This document shows positions 8,500 to 15,827 of a stretch of 37,390 nucleotides of DNA, one piece after another. The stretch's first letter is position 1. Each line of letters opens with the position of its first letter. A program made the position numbers and the translations under genes. The DNA is from an uncultured Ruminococcus sp. (lineage in GTDB: Bacteria; Bacillota; Clostridia; Oscillospirales; Ruminococcaceae). The stretch covers positions 1 to 37,390 of the forward strand of contig UQKC01000020.1 of the NCBI GenBank assembly GCA_900541495.1, read 5' to 3'. Under the pieces are notes generated by a model. The model saw nothing but the letters and a program-made list of their open reading frames with translations, made no database searches and had not been told where the DNA came from.

Positions 8500-9645
8500 T
8501 TAGTATCTATTTTCATCAAGCTTTTCCTTGATTATACCGTAAAGCACAGAGGTTATCGGCACGGCTAAAAGTATTCCCACACAGCCGCCGAGCTTTGCGC
8601 CGATAAGAATCGCGATAAGCACAGGCAGCGGTGGAAGTCCCATACTTTTCCCGACCACTTTGGGATAAATAAGATTATTTTCAAGCTGCTGCAATACGAT
8701 TATAAACACCACGAACCACACAGCTGAAATAGGTTTGACGAGGAAAAGCAGAAATGCACACGGTATCGTTCCTATTATCGCGCCAACAACGGGCAAAAGC
8801 GCGGTTATGCCTATTATAAAGCTTATCAGAAGCGCATAATCGAACCTGAACAGCTTCATTCCGACATAGCAAAGTCCGCCGAGGATCGCCGCTTCGGTTA
8901 TCTGACCGCTGACAAAACGTGAAAAGACCTCATAAACGGTGTAATATAGCTTTGCATAACGCTTGTAGCGCTGTTCGGACATTATTTTCTGCGAAATTCT
9001 GCGGACGATGCTCCGCAGCTTATCCTTTGCAATAAGAATATAGATAGAAATTACTATTCCGATGAAAAAATCGGTCAGGAATCCGACAAAACCTGCGGTT
9101 TTTCCGTAAAAATCAGCCGCTATCTCGGGCAGCTTCTCCCCTGCTTTTTCAATTATCGAACCGACAGCAGGGATTATCCCGAGCTTGTCATTTTCCGAAA
9201 GCCTGCTGTAAAAATATTTTATTCTGTCAAAATATATGTCGCTATTTGAAACAAGGATCTTAACGCTGTCCAAAATTTGCGGAATGATTATCCCTACAGC
9301 CGCCGCAGCGACCGAAACAAGCAGAATATACCCAAGTGTGACCGACAGCACCCACCGCGCTTTGTGTTTTTCGTTTCGGGAGCTTGCGGTTATCCTTGCG
9401 ATGCTGTTGAAAGCGGTGTAATGTCGCTTCGCCGAGCGTGATAAAATTTGGTCTGAAAGCTTTTCGCAAAGTTCGTATATCTTGCAGACGGGGCGGTTTA
9501 TCACGAATGCCGCAGCCATTCCAATGATTATCGGACGAAATACCTGAAATGCACCGCTGATAAGCCTGAACGCAAGCTCGGGATTTACAGCCGCTGCAAG
9601 CAGCAGCGCTCCGCCGAATATCATAATTTTATACTTTCGCTCCAA
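8500..9645 (-). CDS. AI-2E family transporter (PF01594-type permease)
   Basis: A membrane protein of the widespread AI-2E/YdiK/PerM family, whose members are linked to export of signalling molecules or to cation/proton exchange; the substrate here is unknown. Features seen are an N-terminal pair of hydrophobic segments, a central amphipathic stretch, and the C-terminal conserved block with GGLCYVGMKLFRFDYALLI, LPVVGAIIGTIP and LENNLIYPKVVGKSMGLPP. The start is uncertain. A TTG at 9705 gives 401 residues but coincides with a likely -35 box (TTGCAT, with TAAAAT 19 bases on), so an internal TTG at 9645 (preceded by AAAGG) or the ATG at 9624 is more likely. It follows the terminator of the GH26-like gene. 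Confidence 0.88.
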   Translation of the reverse strand: MERKYKIMIFGGALLLAAAVNPELAFRLISGAFQVFRPIIIGMAAAFVINRPVCKIYELCEKLSDQILSRSAKRHYTAFNSIARITASSRNEKHKARWVLSVTLGYILLVSVAAAAVGIIIPQILDSVKILVSNSDIYFDRIKYFYSRLSENDKLGIIPAVGSIIEKAGEKLPEIAADFYGKTAGFVGFLTDFFIGIVISIYILIAKDKLRSIVRRISQKIMSEQRYKRYAKLYYTVYEVFSRFVSGQITEAAILGGLCYVGMKLFRFDYALLISFIIGITALLPVVGAIIGTIPCAFLLFLVKPISAVWFVVFIIVLQQLENNLIYPKVVGKSMGLPPLPVLIAILIGAKLGGCVGILLAVPITSVLYGIIKEKLDENRY

Positions 9646-9705
9646 CTCCGCACCGCCTTTCAATTCTCCCCTATATTTTAGTCGGAAAACTGAAAAGGTA
9701 TGCAA

Positions 9706-9736
9706 AAAGGGTATCGAAATTTCATCGATACCCTTT
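9706..9736 (-). terminator. Terminator of the GH26-like gene
   Basis: Twelve-base arms AAAGGGTATCGA / TCGATACCCTTT with a seven-base loop, followed on the minus strand by five T residues. It lies eight bases after the stop codon at 9744. Confidence 0.85.
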
Positions 9737-9743
9737 AAATTAT

Positions 9744-11189
9744 TTACTTTTCAACAGGTGTGCAGAGAACACGAACCTTTGGAAGAGATTTGAGTGTGTA
9801 GTAGTAGTTTGTATCCCAATCGCTGCCCTGAGTGCTGTCGTTTTCGCCGCTTGCAGGAGGTGCAAAAAGCTTGATAGTCATATCAGCAGCGCCGTCAAGA
9901 TGATTCTCGAAGAATGCAGGCATAAGGTCGATAGTGCGAGCATCGGGTGACTTGTAGAACCACTTGCCGTTTATCTCGAGCATATAGTTTCCGTCGTCTT
10001 CTTTATCGAAAACAACTTCGCAGAAGTGAGGATCGCTGTCGAAATGTACGGGAATTGCAATACCGTCAGCATCTTCCGAGCCGCCCCAGCGTAGTGTAAC
10101 GGGAAGCTGTGCTTCGTCATTCTGTGTCATTTCAGGGCTGAAAAGCTTGCTGTGAATAATCTCTTTGTAGGTTTTCATAAGCGGCTGTTCGATGCCGACA
10201 TCTTCGTTGTTCGGGTCTTGAATTTCAAGTCCGAGTCTGCCGCGGTCGCGGAACTGATACATTGTAAACCCGCTGAACCAGTCAGGCTGTTCCTTTTCGA
10301 GGATATCGCAGAAATCACGAACCATTTTTGCCTGATCGTAAGGACCTGTAACGTCGCCGTCAGCGTTGAATTCAGCCATTGTCATCGGCTTGCCTACGCC
10401 GCCGTTGAGATACTTGAATCTTTCGTAGCTAAGCTTTGTGAGGTTGTAGGTATTCTCGACCTTGCTGCGGGAATGAGATGTTCCGCCCGGCTCTGCAACA
10501 TCGAAAGGCCAGCCCCAGTGAAGTGCCATATACTTATCAACAGACCAAACATCTGCCTCGGGAACACACTGAGCAAACTCCTTTTCCATTTCCATTTCTT
10601 CGCCGTTTTCTGGGTGTTCGATACCGCCGATGCACATTACCGTCTTAACGTTCGGTGCATATTCGTGAATGATCTTCGAGAAATGAACGAAGAAGTCAGC
10701 AACCTGCTGGTATGTTGCTCTCTTGTTGAAAGAGAACCAGTTGCCCGTTGCTTCGTGGTTGATTCTGAGGAACATTCTGCCGAATGTGCGGAGATCCTTT
10801 GCGATAGCGATAAGCTGTTCATCGGAAACGTTAGGGTCAACGGTGAGTGTAAGGTTTACGTCCTGACCGTGGCGGCGGACATCACGCATATATGTGAAAG
10901 GCTCGCCCGTTCTGTCGCCCTCAAGACCGCCCTTGTATGTGAAATAGTCATCGTAAGGATAGTCCCACTGGAATGTTACGTTTGCGTCCTTCATAACTTT
11001 GGAAATTCTTCCCGGGAATTCCTTATCGAGCGGATAATAACAATACATAAGCGAAACAGCTCTGTGAGGTCTGCCAAGCTTATTGATGATATAATCCTGA
11101 TTTACATATTCTCCTCTTTCCGAACCGTCGCCGATGTCAACTGCGTACTTTGCTGCGCCCAGATGAACGCCGTAAATTTTGTCTGCCAT
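9744..11189 (-). CDS. Glycoside hydrolase, clan GH-A, GH26-like, cytoplasmic
   Basis: A 481-residue protein that reads as a TIM-barrel glycosidase. The segment FLRINHEATGNWF (Glu146) resembles the HE...G.WF acid/base motif of GH26 beta-mannanases, and MAEFNADG (Glu273) is a plausible nucleophile strand. About 150 further residues at the C-terminus (from about 330) look like a beta-rich accessory domain with many aromatics. There is no signal peptide or lipobox, so it should act inside the cell, for example on imported manno-oligosaccharides; GH26 assignment is by motif only and another GH-A family is possible. The gene has its own promoter with a cre-like operator and its own terminator, so it is a single-gene, sugar-regulated unit. 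The RBS is GGAGGG. Confidence 0.72.
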   Translation of the reverse strand: MADKIYGVHLGAAKYAVDIGDGSERGEYVNQDYIINKLGRPHRAVSLMYCYYPLDKEFPGRISKVMKDANVTFQWDYPYDDYFTYKGGLEGDRTGEPFTYMRDVRRHGQDVNLTLTVDPNVSDEQLIAIAKDLRTFGRMFLRINHEATGNWFSFNKRATYQQVADFFVHFSKIIHEYAPNVKTVMCIGGIEHPENGEEMEMEKEFAQCVPEADVWSVDKYMALHWGWPFDVAEPGGTSHSRSKVENTYNLTKLSYERFKYLNGGVGKPMTMAEFNADGDVTGPYDQAKMVRDFCDILEKEQPDWFSGFTMYQFRDRGRLGLEIQDPNNEDVGIEQPLMKTYKEIIHSKLFSPEMTQNDEAQLPVTLRWGGSEDADGIAIPVHFDSDPHFCEVVFDKEDDGNYMLEINGKWFYKSPDARTIDLMPAFFENHLDGAADMTIKLFAPPASGENDSTQGSDWDTNYYYTLKSLPKVRVLCTPVEK

Positions 11190-11218
11190 ATTTTACCCTC
11201 CACAAGTTTTCAACAATT

Positions 11219-11232
11219 TGAAAACGTTTTCA
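11219..11232 (-). promoter_or_regulatory. cre-like LacI/CcpA operator of the GH26-like gene
   Basis: TGAAAACGTTTTCA fits the catabolite-responsive consensus TGWAANCGNTNWCA at every position and is a perfect palindrome (16 bases with flanking T/A). It lies about 14 bases downstream of the -10 box, at or just after the transcription start, where repressor binding would block transcription. A further half site (GTTGAAAAC) lies a few bases closer to the gene. Confidence 0.75.
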
Positions 11233-11246
11233 ACTTTATTATTTAT

Positions 11247-11275
11247 ATGATACAACATTTCTAAAAAAATTGCAA
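11247..11275 (-). promoter_or_regulatory. Promoter of the GH26-like gene
   Basis: On the minus strand TTGCAA (11275-11270), a 17-base spacer and TATCAT (11252-11247), directly upstream of the cre-like operator. Confidence 0.65.
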
Positions 11276-11330
11276 GGGGTATATAAAATTTTACGTTTTG
11301 TACAAAAATGCAAGGCTGTTTTATATAAAA

Positions 11331-11360
11331 ATAAAGCTCCCGAATTATCGAGAGCTTTAT
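11331..11360 (-). terminator. Terminator of the rpmG-rplA operon
   Basis: Nine-base arms ATAAAGCTC / GAGCTTTAT with a 12-base loop, 16 bases after the rplA stop; the minus-strand continuation is T-rich. Confidence 0.75.
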
Positions 11361-11376
11361 CGTTATATCTTATAAA

Positions 11377-12072
11377 TTAAACACCGTACTTAGCAGTATT
11401 TACAGCAATACCAACGCCCATTGTTGAAGAAACAACGCAGGACTTGAAGTATGTGCCCTTTGCAGCAACAGGCTTAGCCTTTGCAACTGCTTCGAGAAGT
11501 GTGTTAAGGTTCTGGTCGAGCTTTTCAGGACCAAAAGAAGCCTTACCAATCGGGCAGTGGATGATGTTTGTCTTATCAAGACGGTATTCGATCTTACCAG
11601 CCTTAGCTTCTGTTACAGCCTTTGCAACATCGGGAGTAACTGTACCAGCCTTGGGGTTAGGCATGAGTCCGCGAGGACCGAGAACCTTACCGAGTCTACC
11701 AACAACGCCCATCATATCAGGGGAAGCGATAAGAACATCGAAATCCATCCAGTTTTCCTTGAGGATCTTCTGTGCGAGGTCTTCAGCACCAACATAATCT
11801 GCACCTGCAGCCTTTGCAGCTTCTTCCTTTTCAGGCTTACAGAATACGCAAACTCTTACCTTCTTACCTGTGCCGTTAGGAAGTACAACTGCACCTCTAA
11901 CCTGCTGGTCAGCGTGACGGGAGTCAACGCCCAGACGGATATGAACCTCAATTGTCTCATCGAACTTAGCCTTTGCTGTCTTGCAAGCAAGGTCAAGTGC
12001 TTCAGCTGTTTCATAAAGCTTTGCGCTGTCAACAAGCTTTACACTTTCATTATATTTTTTACCGTGTTTCAT
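11377..12072 (-). CDS. rplA: 50S ribosomal protein L1
   Basis: L1 binds the L1 stalk of 23S rRNA and helps tRNA leave the E site; in many bacteria it also represses its own mRNA. The 231-residue length is typical, and the family signature region is present (VGRLGKVLGPRGLMPNPKAGTVT, near residues 125-150). The start has a strong RBS (AAGGAGGA, nine bases away). It is the last gene of rpmG-secE-nusG-rplK-rplA and is separated from rplK by 123 bases that hold an L1-stalk-like RNA structure. Confidence 0.98.
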   Translation of the reverse strand: MKHGKKYNESVKLVDSAKLYETAEALDLACKTAKAKFDETIEVHIRLGVDSRHADQQVRGAVVLPNGTGKKVRVCVFCKPEKEEAAKAAGADYVGAEDLAQKILKENWMDFDVLIASPDMMGVVGRLGKVLGPRGLMPNPKAGTVTPDVAKAVTEAKAGKIEYRLDKTNIIHCPIGKASFGPEKLDQNLNTLLEAVAKAKPVAAKGTYFKSCVVSSTMGVGIAVNTAKYGV

Positions 12073-12093
12073 TATTAATTTATCCTCCTTTAA

Positions 12094-12165
12094 GTGGTAA
12101 TGCCCTTATCAAAAGGGCTGTCCCATAACAGATCGGGACGTGTAGCGGAATGTTCCTCCCACCAT
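12094..12165 (-). promoter_or_regulatory. Putative L1-binding operator RNA between rplK and rplA
   Basis: Read as minus-strand RNA, this leader begins GGUGGGAGGAAC and ends GCAUUACCAC, closely matching the two strands of the 23S rRNA L1-stalk base (GGUGGGAGG ... AUACCACC in E. coli, from memory). Between them lie two hairpins, GTCCC/GGGAC and GCCCTT/AAGGGC, giving a three-way junction like helices 76-78. It ends five bases before the rplA RBS, so L1 bound here would block its own translation. Known: L1 autoregulates by rRNA mimicry. Inference: this is that site. Confidence 0.7.
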
Positions 12166-12195
12166 AGCTGCGAAGAAAATTCAGTTAAAATTCAA

Positions 12196-12621
12196 TTAGT
12201 CAACAACTTCTACACCCATGGAACGTGCAGTACCTGCAATCATGCTCATAGCAGTTTCGATGGTTGCAGCGTTAAGGTCAGGCATCTTTGTTTCTGCGAT
12301 CTTGCGGATCTGATCCTTAGTGATCTTACCAACCTTGGTCTTGTTAGGAACTCCGGAACCGCTTTCGATACCGATTGCCTTCTTGATAAGAACGGCTGCG
12401 GGAGGAGTCTTAGTGATGAATGAGAAAGAACGGTCTGCATATACTGTGATAACTACAGGAATGATAAGACCGATATCGTTCTTAGTTCTCTCGTTGAATT
12501 CCTTTGTGAATGCCATAATATTTACACCATGCTGACCGAGAGCAGGACCAACAGGGGGAGCAGGAGTAGCCTTACCTGCAGCGATCTGAAGCTTAATTAA
12601 GCCAACAACTTTCTGTGCCAT
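12196..12621 (-). CDS. rplK: 50S ribosomal protein L11
   Basis: L11 forms the GTPase-associated centre with 23S rRNA and is needed for stringent-factor activation. The 141-residue protein carries the N-terminal proline-rich switch (AGKATPAPPVGPALGQHGVNIMAF, residues about 16-39) and the C-terminal rRNA-binding domain. The RBS is GGAGGTG, eight bases before the start. A small hairpin GGATCT/AGATCC (12648-12665) lies between nusG and this gene without a T tract. Confidence 0.98.
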   Translation of the reverse strand: MAQKVVGLIKLQIAAGKATPAPPVGPALGQHGVNIMAFTKEFNERTKNDIGLIIPVVITVYADRSFSFITKTPPAAVLIKKAIGIESGSGVPNKTKVGKITKDQIRKIAETKMPDLNAATIETAMSMIAGTARSMGVEVVD

Positions 12622-12693
12622 ATTGAATGCACCTCCGTAATATAGAAGGATCTGAAAAAAGATCCATACAGTTTATGTTTTTTCCTGACAAGA

Positions 12694-13230
12694 TCAATAC
12701 TCGTCAGTTTTTACAACCTTTGAAATTTCAAGAGTTGCAAGAGTTTCTCTGCCGAACATCGATACCGATACGTCAACAGTCATATCTTCGGTATTGACAT
12801 TCTTAACTTCTCCGACAAAGCCTTCCATTGTACCTGATGTGATCTTAACTCTGTCGCCCTCCTTGATATTAACTTCAACGATAGTTTCGTTAGTATCAAC
12901 TCCGAGTGCGGCAACTTCCTTATCGGAAAGCGGAACAGGCTTTGAAGCAGGTCCGACGAATCCCGTTACGCCTCGTACATTTCGTACAACGTACCATGAA
13001 TCATCGTTCAGAACCATTTTCACGAGAACATATCCCGGGAAAATCTTTCTGTCAACCTCACGCTCCTTATTTGTTTCGGTAAGTTCCTTAACGTGTTCGG
13101 TAGGAATGCTTACCATTGGGATAAGGTCACGGAGATTACGGTTCTCGACAACTTTATCGATAGTATCTTTTACCTTATTCTCATAACCGGAATAGGTGTG
13201 AATGACATACCATTTTGCTGTTTCTGACAT
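12694..13230 (-). CDS. nusG: Transcription termination/antitermination factor NusG
   Basis: NusG binds RNA polymerase and couples transcription with translation or Rho. The 178-residue protein has the NGN domain (WYVIHTYSGYENKVK at the start, FPGYVLVKMVLNDDSWYVVRNVRGVTGFVG in the middle) and a C-terminal KOW domain (EGDRVKITSGTMEGFVGEVKNV). The start at 13230 is preferred over 13251 because AAGGAAG lies eight bases upstream of it and the protein then begins like other NusG proteins. It is 27 bases downstream of secE. Confidence 0.97.
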   Translation of the reverse strand: MSETAKWYVIHTYSGYENKVKDTIDKVVENRNLRDLIPMVSIPTEHVKELTETNKEREVDRKIFPGYVLVKMVLNDDSWYVVRNVRGVTGFVGPASKPVPLSDKEVAALGVDTNETIVEVNIKEGDRVKITSGTMEGFVGEVKNVNTEDMTVDVSVSMFGRETLATLEISKVVKTDEY

Positions 13231-13257
13231 TCTTCTATCTTCCTTTCGCAAAAACGC

Positions 13258-13569
13258 TTATATGCCAAGACTGAGCTTGAGCAAAGCGGCGAGTCCGCTG
13301 TCGATTCCCCAGATTACTATACCGCAGACGCACATTGCAACAAGAACGACCGCAGTATTGTTGATGACCTTCTTTTTGCTCGGCCATACAACCTTTTTGA
13401 TCTCGCCTCTCAAATCCTTGAAGAACTTGGCAACGGGGTTCTGTTTTTTCTGACCCTTAGCCTTTGCCTTGGCATTATCCTTCACGATCTTGTCGGCTTT
13501 GGCTTCTGCCTGAGCAACGATGGATTTTTTGGACGGCGATTTAGCTTGATTTTTTTTGCTATCAGCCAT
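13258..13569 (-). CDS. secE: Preprotein translocase subunit SecE
   Basis: SecE is the essential small clamp subunit of the SecYEG channel. The protein (103 residues) has a Lys/Ala-rich hydrophilic N-terminus of about 48 residues, the conserved amphipathic FFKDLRGEIKKVVWPSKKK segment and one C-terminal membrane helix, which is the one-helix form usual in Gram-positives. The ATG at 13569 has AGAGG seven bases upstream; a GTG two codons earlier is less likely. Gene order rpmG-secE-nusG-rplK-rplA is the standard one. Confidence 0.95.
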   Translation of the reverse strand: MADSKKNQAKSPSKKSIVAQAEAKADKIVKDNAKAKAKGQKKQNPVAKFFKDLRGEIKKVVWPSKKKVINNTAVVLVAMCVCGIVIWGIDSGLAALLKLSLGI

Positions 13570-13584
13570 TTTCACACCTCTTCC

Positions 13585-13734
13585 TTACTTGGTTTCTTTG
13601 TGAAGAGTATGCTTCTTGCAGAACTTACAATACTTATTCATTTCAAGTCTGTCCGGATCGTTCTTCTTGTTCTTCTTGGTATTGTAGTTGCGCTGCTTGC
13701 ACTCTGTGCAGGCTAATGTTACCTTTACTCTCAT
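13585..13734 (-). CDS. rpmG: 50S ribosomal protein L33
   Basis: A 49-residue protein translated from the minus strand, starting MRVKVTLACTECKQRNY and ending with a second Cys pair (YCKFCKKHTLHKE). The two CxxC pairs make a zinc-ribbon form of L33. The RBS GGAGGTG sits six bases before the start. It is the first gene of the ribosomal/secretion operon, about 178 bases downstream of the inferred transcription start. Confidence 0.95.
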   Translation of the reverse strand: MRVKVTLACTECKQRNYNTKKNKKNDPDRLEMNKYCKFCKKHTLHKETK

Positions 13735-13860
13735 ATCGGCACCTCCTATTAAATGTCCTCTTAATGAGAACGTTTCGATTTCGCAGGAACTTATGTCCCT
13801 GTGCCTCCCTCTGTGGCAATTTCCGATACAAAGCTTTTAGCGGCTCTGTACACTTTGTCG

Positions 13861-13912
13861 AGAGGTCATGTCCCATATTTTCGGGCACAAAAAATAGACC
13901 TCTGCAAGAGGT
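13861..13912 (-). promoter_or_regulatory. Leader with alternative hairpins, rpmG operon
   Basis: The transcript begins with ACCUCU-UGC-AGAGGU (13912-13898), followed by CUAUUUUUUG, which looks like a small intrinsic terminator. The 3' arm AGAGGUC can instead pair with GACCUCU at 13867-13861, which would open the first hairpin. Such mutually exclusive pairings are typical of attenuators. The very short distance from the promoter is odd, so a 5' stabilising hairpin is the alternative. Confidence 0.4.
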
Positions 13913-13918
13913 AGCTTT

Positions 13919-13948
13919 ATTCTACCACATTCAGAGGTCATTTGTCAA
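13919..13948 (-). promoter_or_regulatory. Promoter of rpmG-secE-nusG-rplK-rplA
   Basis: TTGACA (13948-13943), an 18-base spacer and TAGAAT (13924-13919) on the minus strand. The roughly 180-base leader between this and rpmG contains no supported ORF. Confidence 0.75.
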
Positions 13949-13983
13949 GTGTTTTTTCGTAATTTTCAATAATTTTTTCTAAT

Positions 13984-14005
13984 AATTTTCTACAGACAGA
14001 AAATT
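13984..14005 (-). terminator. Weak terminator after the ThuA-like gene
   Basis: AATTTTCT / AGAAAATT arms with a six-base loop directly after the stop at 14007. It is AT-rich and without a clean T tract. Confidence 0.4.
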
Positions 14006-14006
14006 C

Positions 14007-14711
14007 TCACTTTATTTCGTGACATTCGGGAAGCTTTCTCGGTGAATCGGGAGAATACGCCCAACGGACAGCGTTTGTGATTATCCTCTGTATCTCGGGC
14101 ATAAAATATATAGGATATTCCTCATGTCCCGGCTGAAAATAGAATATCTTTCCATAACCTCGGGTAAAAGTAACGCCGCTGCGGAACTTCTCTCCCCTGC
14201 TGAATGTTCCCTCGAACACGATATCATCGGGCTTCGGGATATCGAACCACTCGCTGTACATTTCTTCGTGCGGGATATTTATCACCGCAGGAACTCCGTC
14301 TGCTATCGGGTGTAAAGGTTCAACACATTGCAGCGTTTCGCTGTCGTTATTGCGCCAGTTGAGCGACATTGTTGTTCCCATAAGTGCTTTCATCACCTTT
14401 GAATAATGCGCCGAGTGGAGCGCGATAAGTCCCATGCCTCCGAGGACAGCTTCTTGAATAAGCTTCACATTTTCATCGGTTATCTCTTCGTGACGGGCGT
14501 GTGCCCACCATATCAGAACATCGGTATTTTTGAGCATTTCCTCGGAAATACCCTGATTTTCCATATCAAGCGTTGCACACCGCACTGTTATATCTTCGTC
14601 AGTGTCAAGGAAATCAGCTATACAGCCGTGTATTCCTTTTGGATAAACTCTCGCTATCCCCTCATATTCGCGTTCGTGAACGTACTCGTTCCATACAGTT
14701 ACTCTTATCAT
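14007..14711 (-). CDS. ThuA-like domain protein
   Basis: A 234-residue protein of the trehalose-utilisation (ThuA) fold, related to class I amidotransferases. Visible family features are VTVWNEYVHE at the N-terminus, DVLIWWAHARHEEI, GLIALHSAHYSKVMKALMG and the C-terminal GRG/GYGKIFYFQPGHEEYP. ThuA-like proteins are linked to sugar catabolism and keto-sugar formation, but the biochemical activity of this one is not known. It overlaps the upstream isomerase/epimerase gene by four bases (ATGA), so the two products probably work on the same carbohydrate. Confidence 0.87.
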   Translation of the reverse strand: MIRVTVWNEYVHEREYEGIARVYPKGIHGCIADFLDTDEDITVRCATLDMENQGISEEMLKNTDVLIWWAHARHEEITDENVKLIQEAVLGGMGLIALHSAHYSKVMKALMGTTMSLNWRNNDSETLQCVEPLHPIADGVPAVINIPHEEMYSEWFDIPKPDDIVFEGTFSRGEKFRSGVTFTRGYGKIFYFQPGHEEYPIYFMPEIQRIITNAVRWAYSPDSPRKLPECHEIK

Positions 14712-15514
14712 TCAAGCATACCTCTTAAATTTTCCGCCGACTTTTTCATAAACGAAAGCTGGTCATAAGCGCCGAAATGCTCTATAGTAAAAATGCCGTC
14801 ATAGCCGCCCTTCACAAGTTCTTTGACTATATGCGCCACCGCAACACAGCCGTCACCCGTCGGGCAAGCATACATTTCCGTTCCGTCAACAGCACATTTC
14901 ATCTCACAGCGTTCATCGGGTGTCATACTTCTGTCCTTGCAGTGAACGTGTACGATGTACGGCTTCAAACGCTCAAAAGCGTAATTCTCCGATTCGGCAC
15001 TGTACATAAAATTACCCGTATCGAAAGTTACCTTTAAATATGGTATCTCATTTACGAAATCCAACATTCGCTCCGAGGTCGATATCGGACTTAGGAAATC
15101 ATCAAAATCCTCGATAGTCGGTGTAAGACCCTTTTCGTGAGCATATTCGCAGACATTTTTCATCGCAGAGATCATTTTTTTGCGTTCATTTTCCATAACG
15201 GACTTATCATTTGCCGAATAAAATCCCGGAATAAGCATAATTTTCTCAGAGCCAAACTCTGCCGCTCTGTCGCAGTGATAAAAAGCTCCGCTGAGGTCGT
15301 CCGAATTCACAAAATCATAAAATCCGTAGACAGACGAAATTTTCATACCCAAATTGGCAGGAAGCGCCGCTGTTTCGTCATTTTTCAGATCTGCGATATC
15401 AAATTCAAGATAATCTATCCCACAACTTTTAGCAATTTTAAGGATCTCGGGAACAGTTTTGCCGCTCTGCTGTGCAGCTTCGCAGATATGATGATAAAAA
15501 ACGGACAGCTTCAT
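14708..15514 (-). CDS. Sugar phosphate isomerase/epimerase (AP endonuclease 2-like TIM barrel)
   Basis: A 268-residue xylose-isomerase-like TIM-barrel protein. Metal-ligand candidates are seen in IEDFDDF, FDTGNFMYS, VHVHCKDRS and FTIEHFGAYD, the usual Glu/Asp/His set of the family. Members isomerise or epimerise sugars, inositols or keto acids; the substrate here is not deducible. The start has GGAGG nine bases upstream and a good promoter (15546-15574). Together with the overlapping ThuA-like gene it forms a two-gene operon. Confidence 0.87.
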   Translation of the reverse strand: MKLSVFYHHICEAAQQSGKTVPEILKIAKSCGIDYLEFDIADLKNDETAALPANLGMKISSVYGFYDFVNSDDLSGAFYHCDRAAEFGSEKIMLIPGFYSANDKSVMENERKKMISAMKNVCEYAHEKGLTPTIEDFDDFLSPISTSERMLDFVNEIPYLKVTFDTGNFMYSAESENYAFERLKPYIVHVHCKDRSMTPDERCEMKCAVDGTEMYACPTGDGCVAVAHIVKELVKGGYDGIFTIEHFGAYDQLSFMKKSAENLRGMLE

Positions 15515-15545
15515 TTTCGCAGACCTCCACGGTTAGAATAATTTT

Positions 15546-15574
15546 ATTATACCATATTAAATATATTTTTTCAA
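15546..15574 (-). promoter_or_regulatory. Promoter of the isomerase-ThuA operon
   Basis: Minus strand TTGAAA (15574-15569), 17-base spacer, TATAAT (15551-15546), 31 bases before the start codon. Confidence 0.75.
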
Positions 15575-15597
15575 CACAAAATTTTGCAAAAATCCAC

Positions 15598-15626
15598 TTG
15601 ACGGCGGCGTATGTTTATGATAAAGT
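15598..15626 (+). promoter_or_regulatory. Possible distal promoter upstream of feoA
   Basis: TTGACG, 17-base spacer, TAAAGT on the plus strand, about 200 bases before feoA. It would give a long leader through 15630-15827. The only other structure I see in that stretch is a short GTTA-AAGC-TAAC palindrome near 15658. Confidence 0.4.
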
Positions 15627-15741
15627 ATTCATTGTCCCAAAACGACGTATTCATGTTTGTTAAAGCTAACTTTTTTCATAAACAACGTCAATTCGATTAT
15701 ATAATACTGTAGATTGCACGATGATTTTGTATAATAATCGA

Positions 15742-15770
15742 TTGACAGAATCGTATAAAAAAGTTATAAT
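15742..15770 (+). promoter_or_regulatory. Main promoter of the feo operon
   Basis: TTGACA, a 17-base spacer and TATAAT: a near-consensus sigma-A promoter, 57 bases before the feoA start. Confidence 0.85.
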
Positions 15771-15784
15771 AGGCTTACTTGCAA

Positions 15785-15804
15785 AAGTTACAGTCAACTA
15801 ACTT
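15785..15804 (+). promoter_or_regulatory. Inverted repeat after the feo promoter, candidate metal-regulator operator
   Basis: AAGTTA, eight bases, TAACTT, lying from about +9 to +28 relative to the expected transcription start. The arms are perfect. The layout resembles a DtxR/IdeR-family site more than a 7-1-7 Fur box, but the match is partial, so the regulator is not named. Confidence 0.45.
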
Positions 15805-15827
15805 ATGTTTATGAAAGAGGAAATTTT

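Noticed and set aside
9646..9705. Upstream TTG extension of the AI-2E family protein
   Set aside because: The TTG coincides with a likely -35 box, so the extra residues would lie upstream of the transcription start.
10152..11264. 370-codon plus-strand open frame opposite the GH26-like gene
   Set aside because: The minus-strand frame has catalytic motifs, RBS, promoter and terminator; the plus frame has none of these.
12640..12670. Terminator between nusG and rplK
   Set aside because: The six-pair GGATCT/AGATCC hairpin lacks a T tract downstream on the coding strand, and the genes form one operon in most bacteria.
15615..15716. Small ORF of about 33 codons in the feoA upstream region
   Set aside because: No convincing RBS, low-complexity product, and it overlaps promoter and repeat signals.
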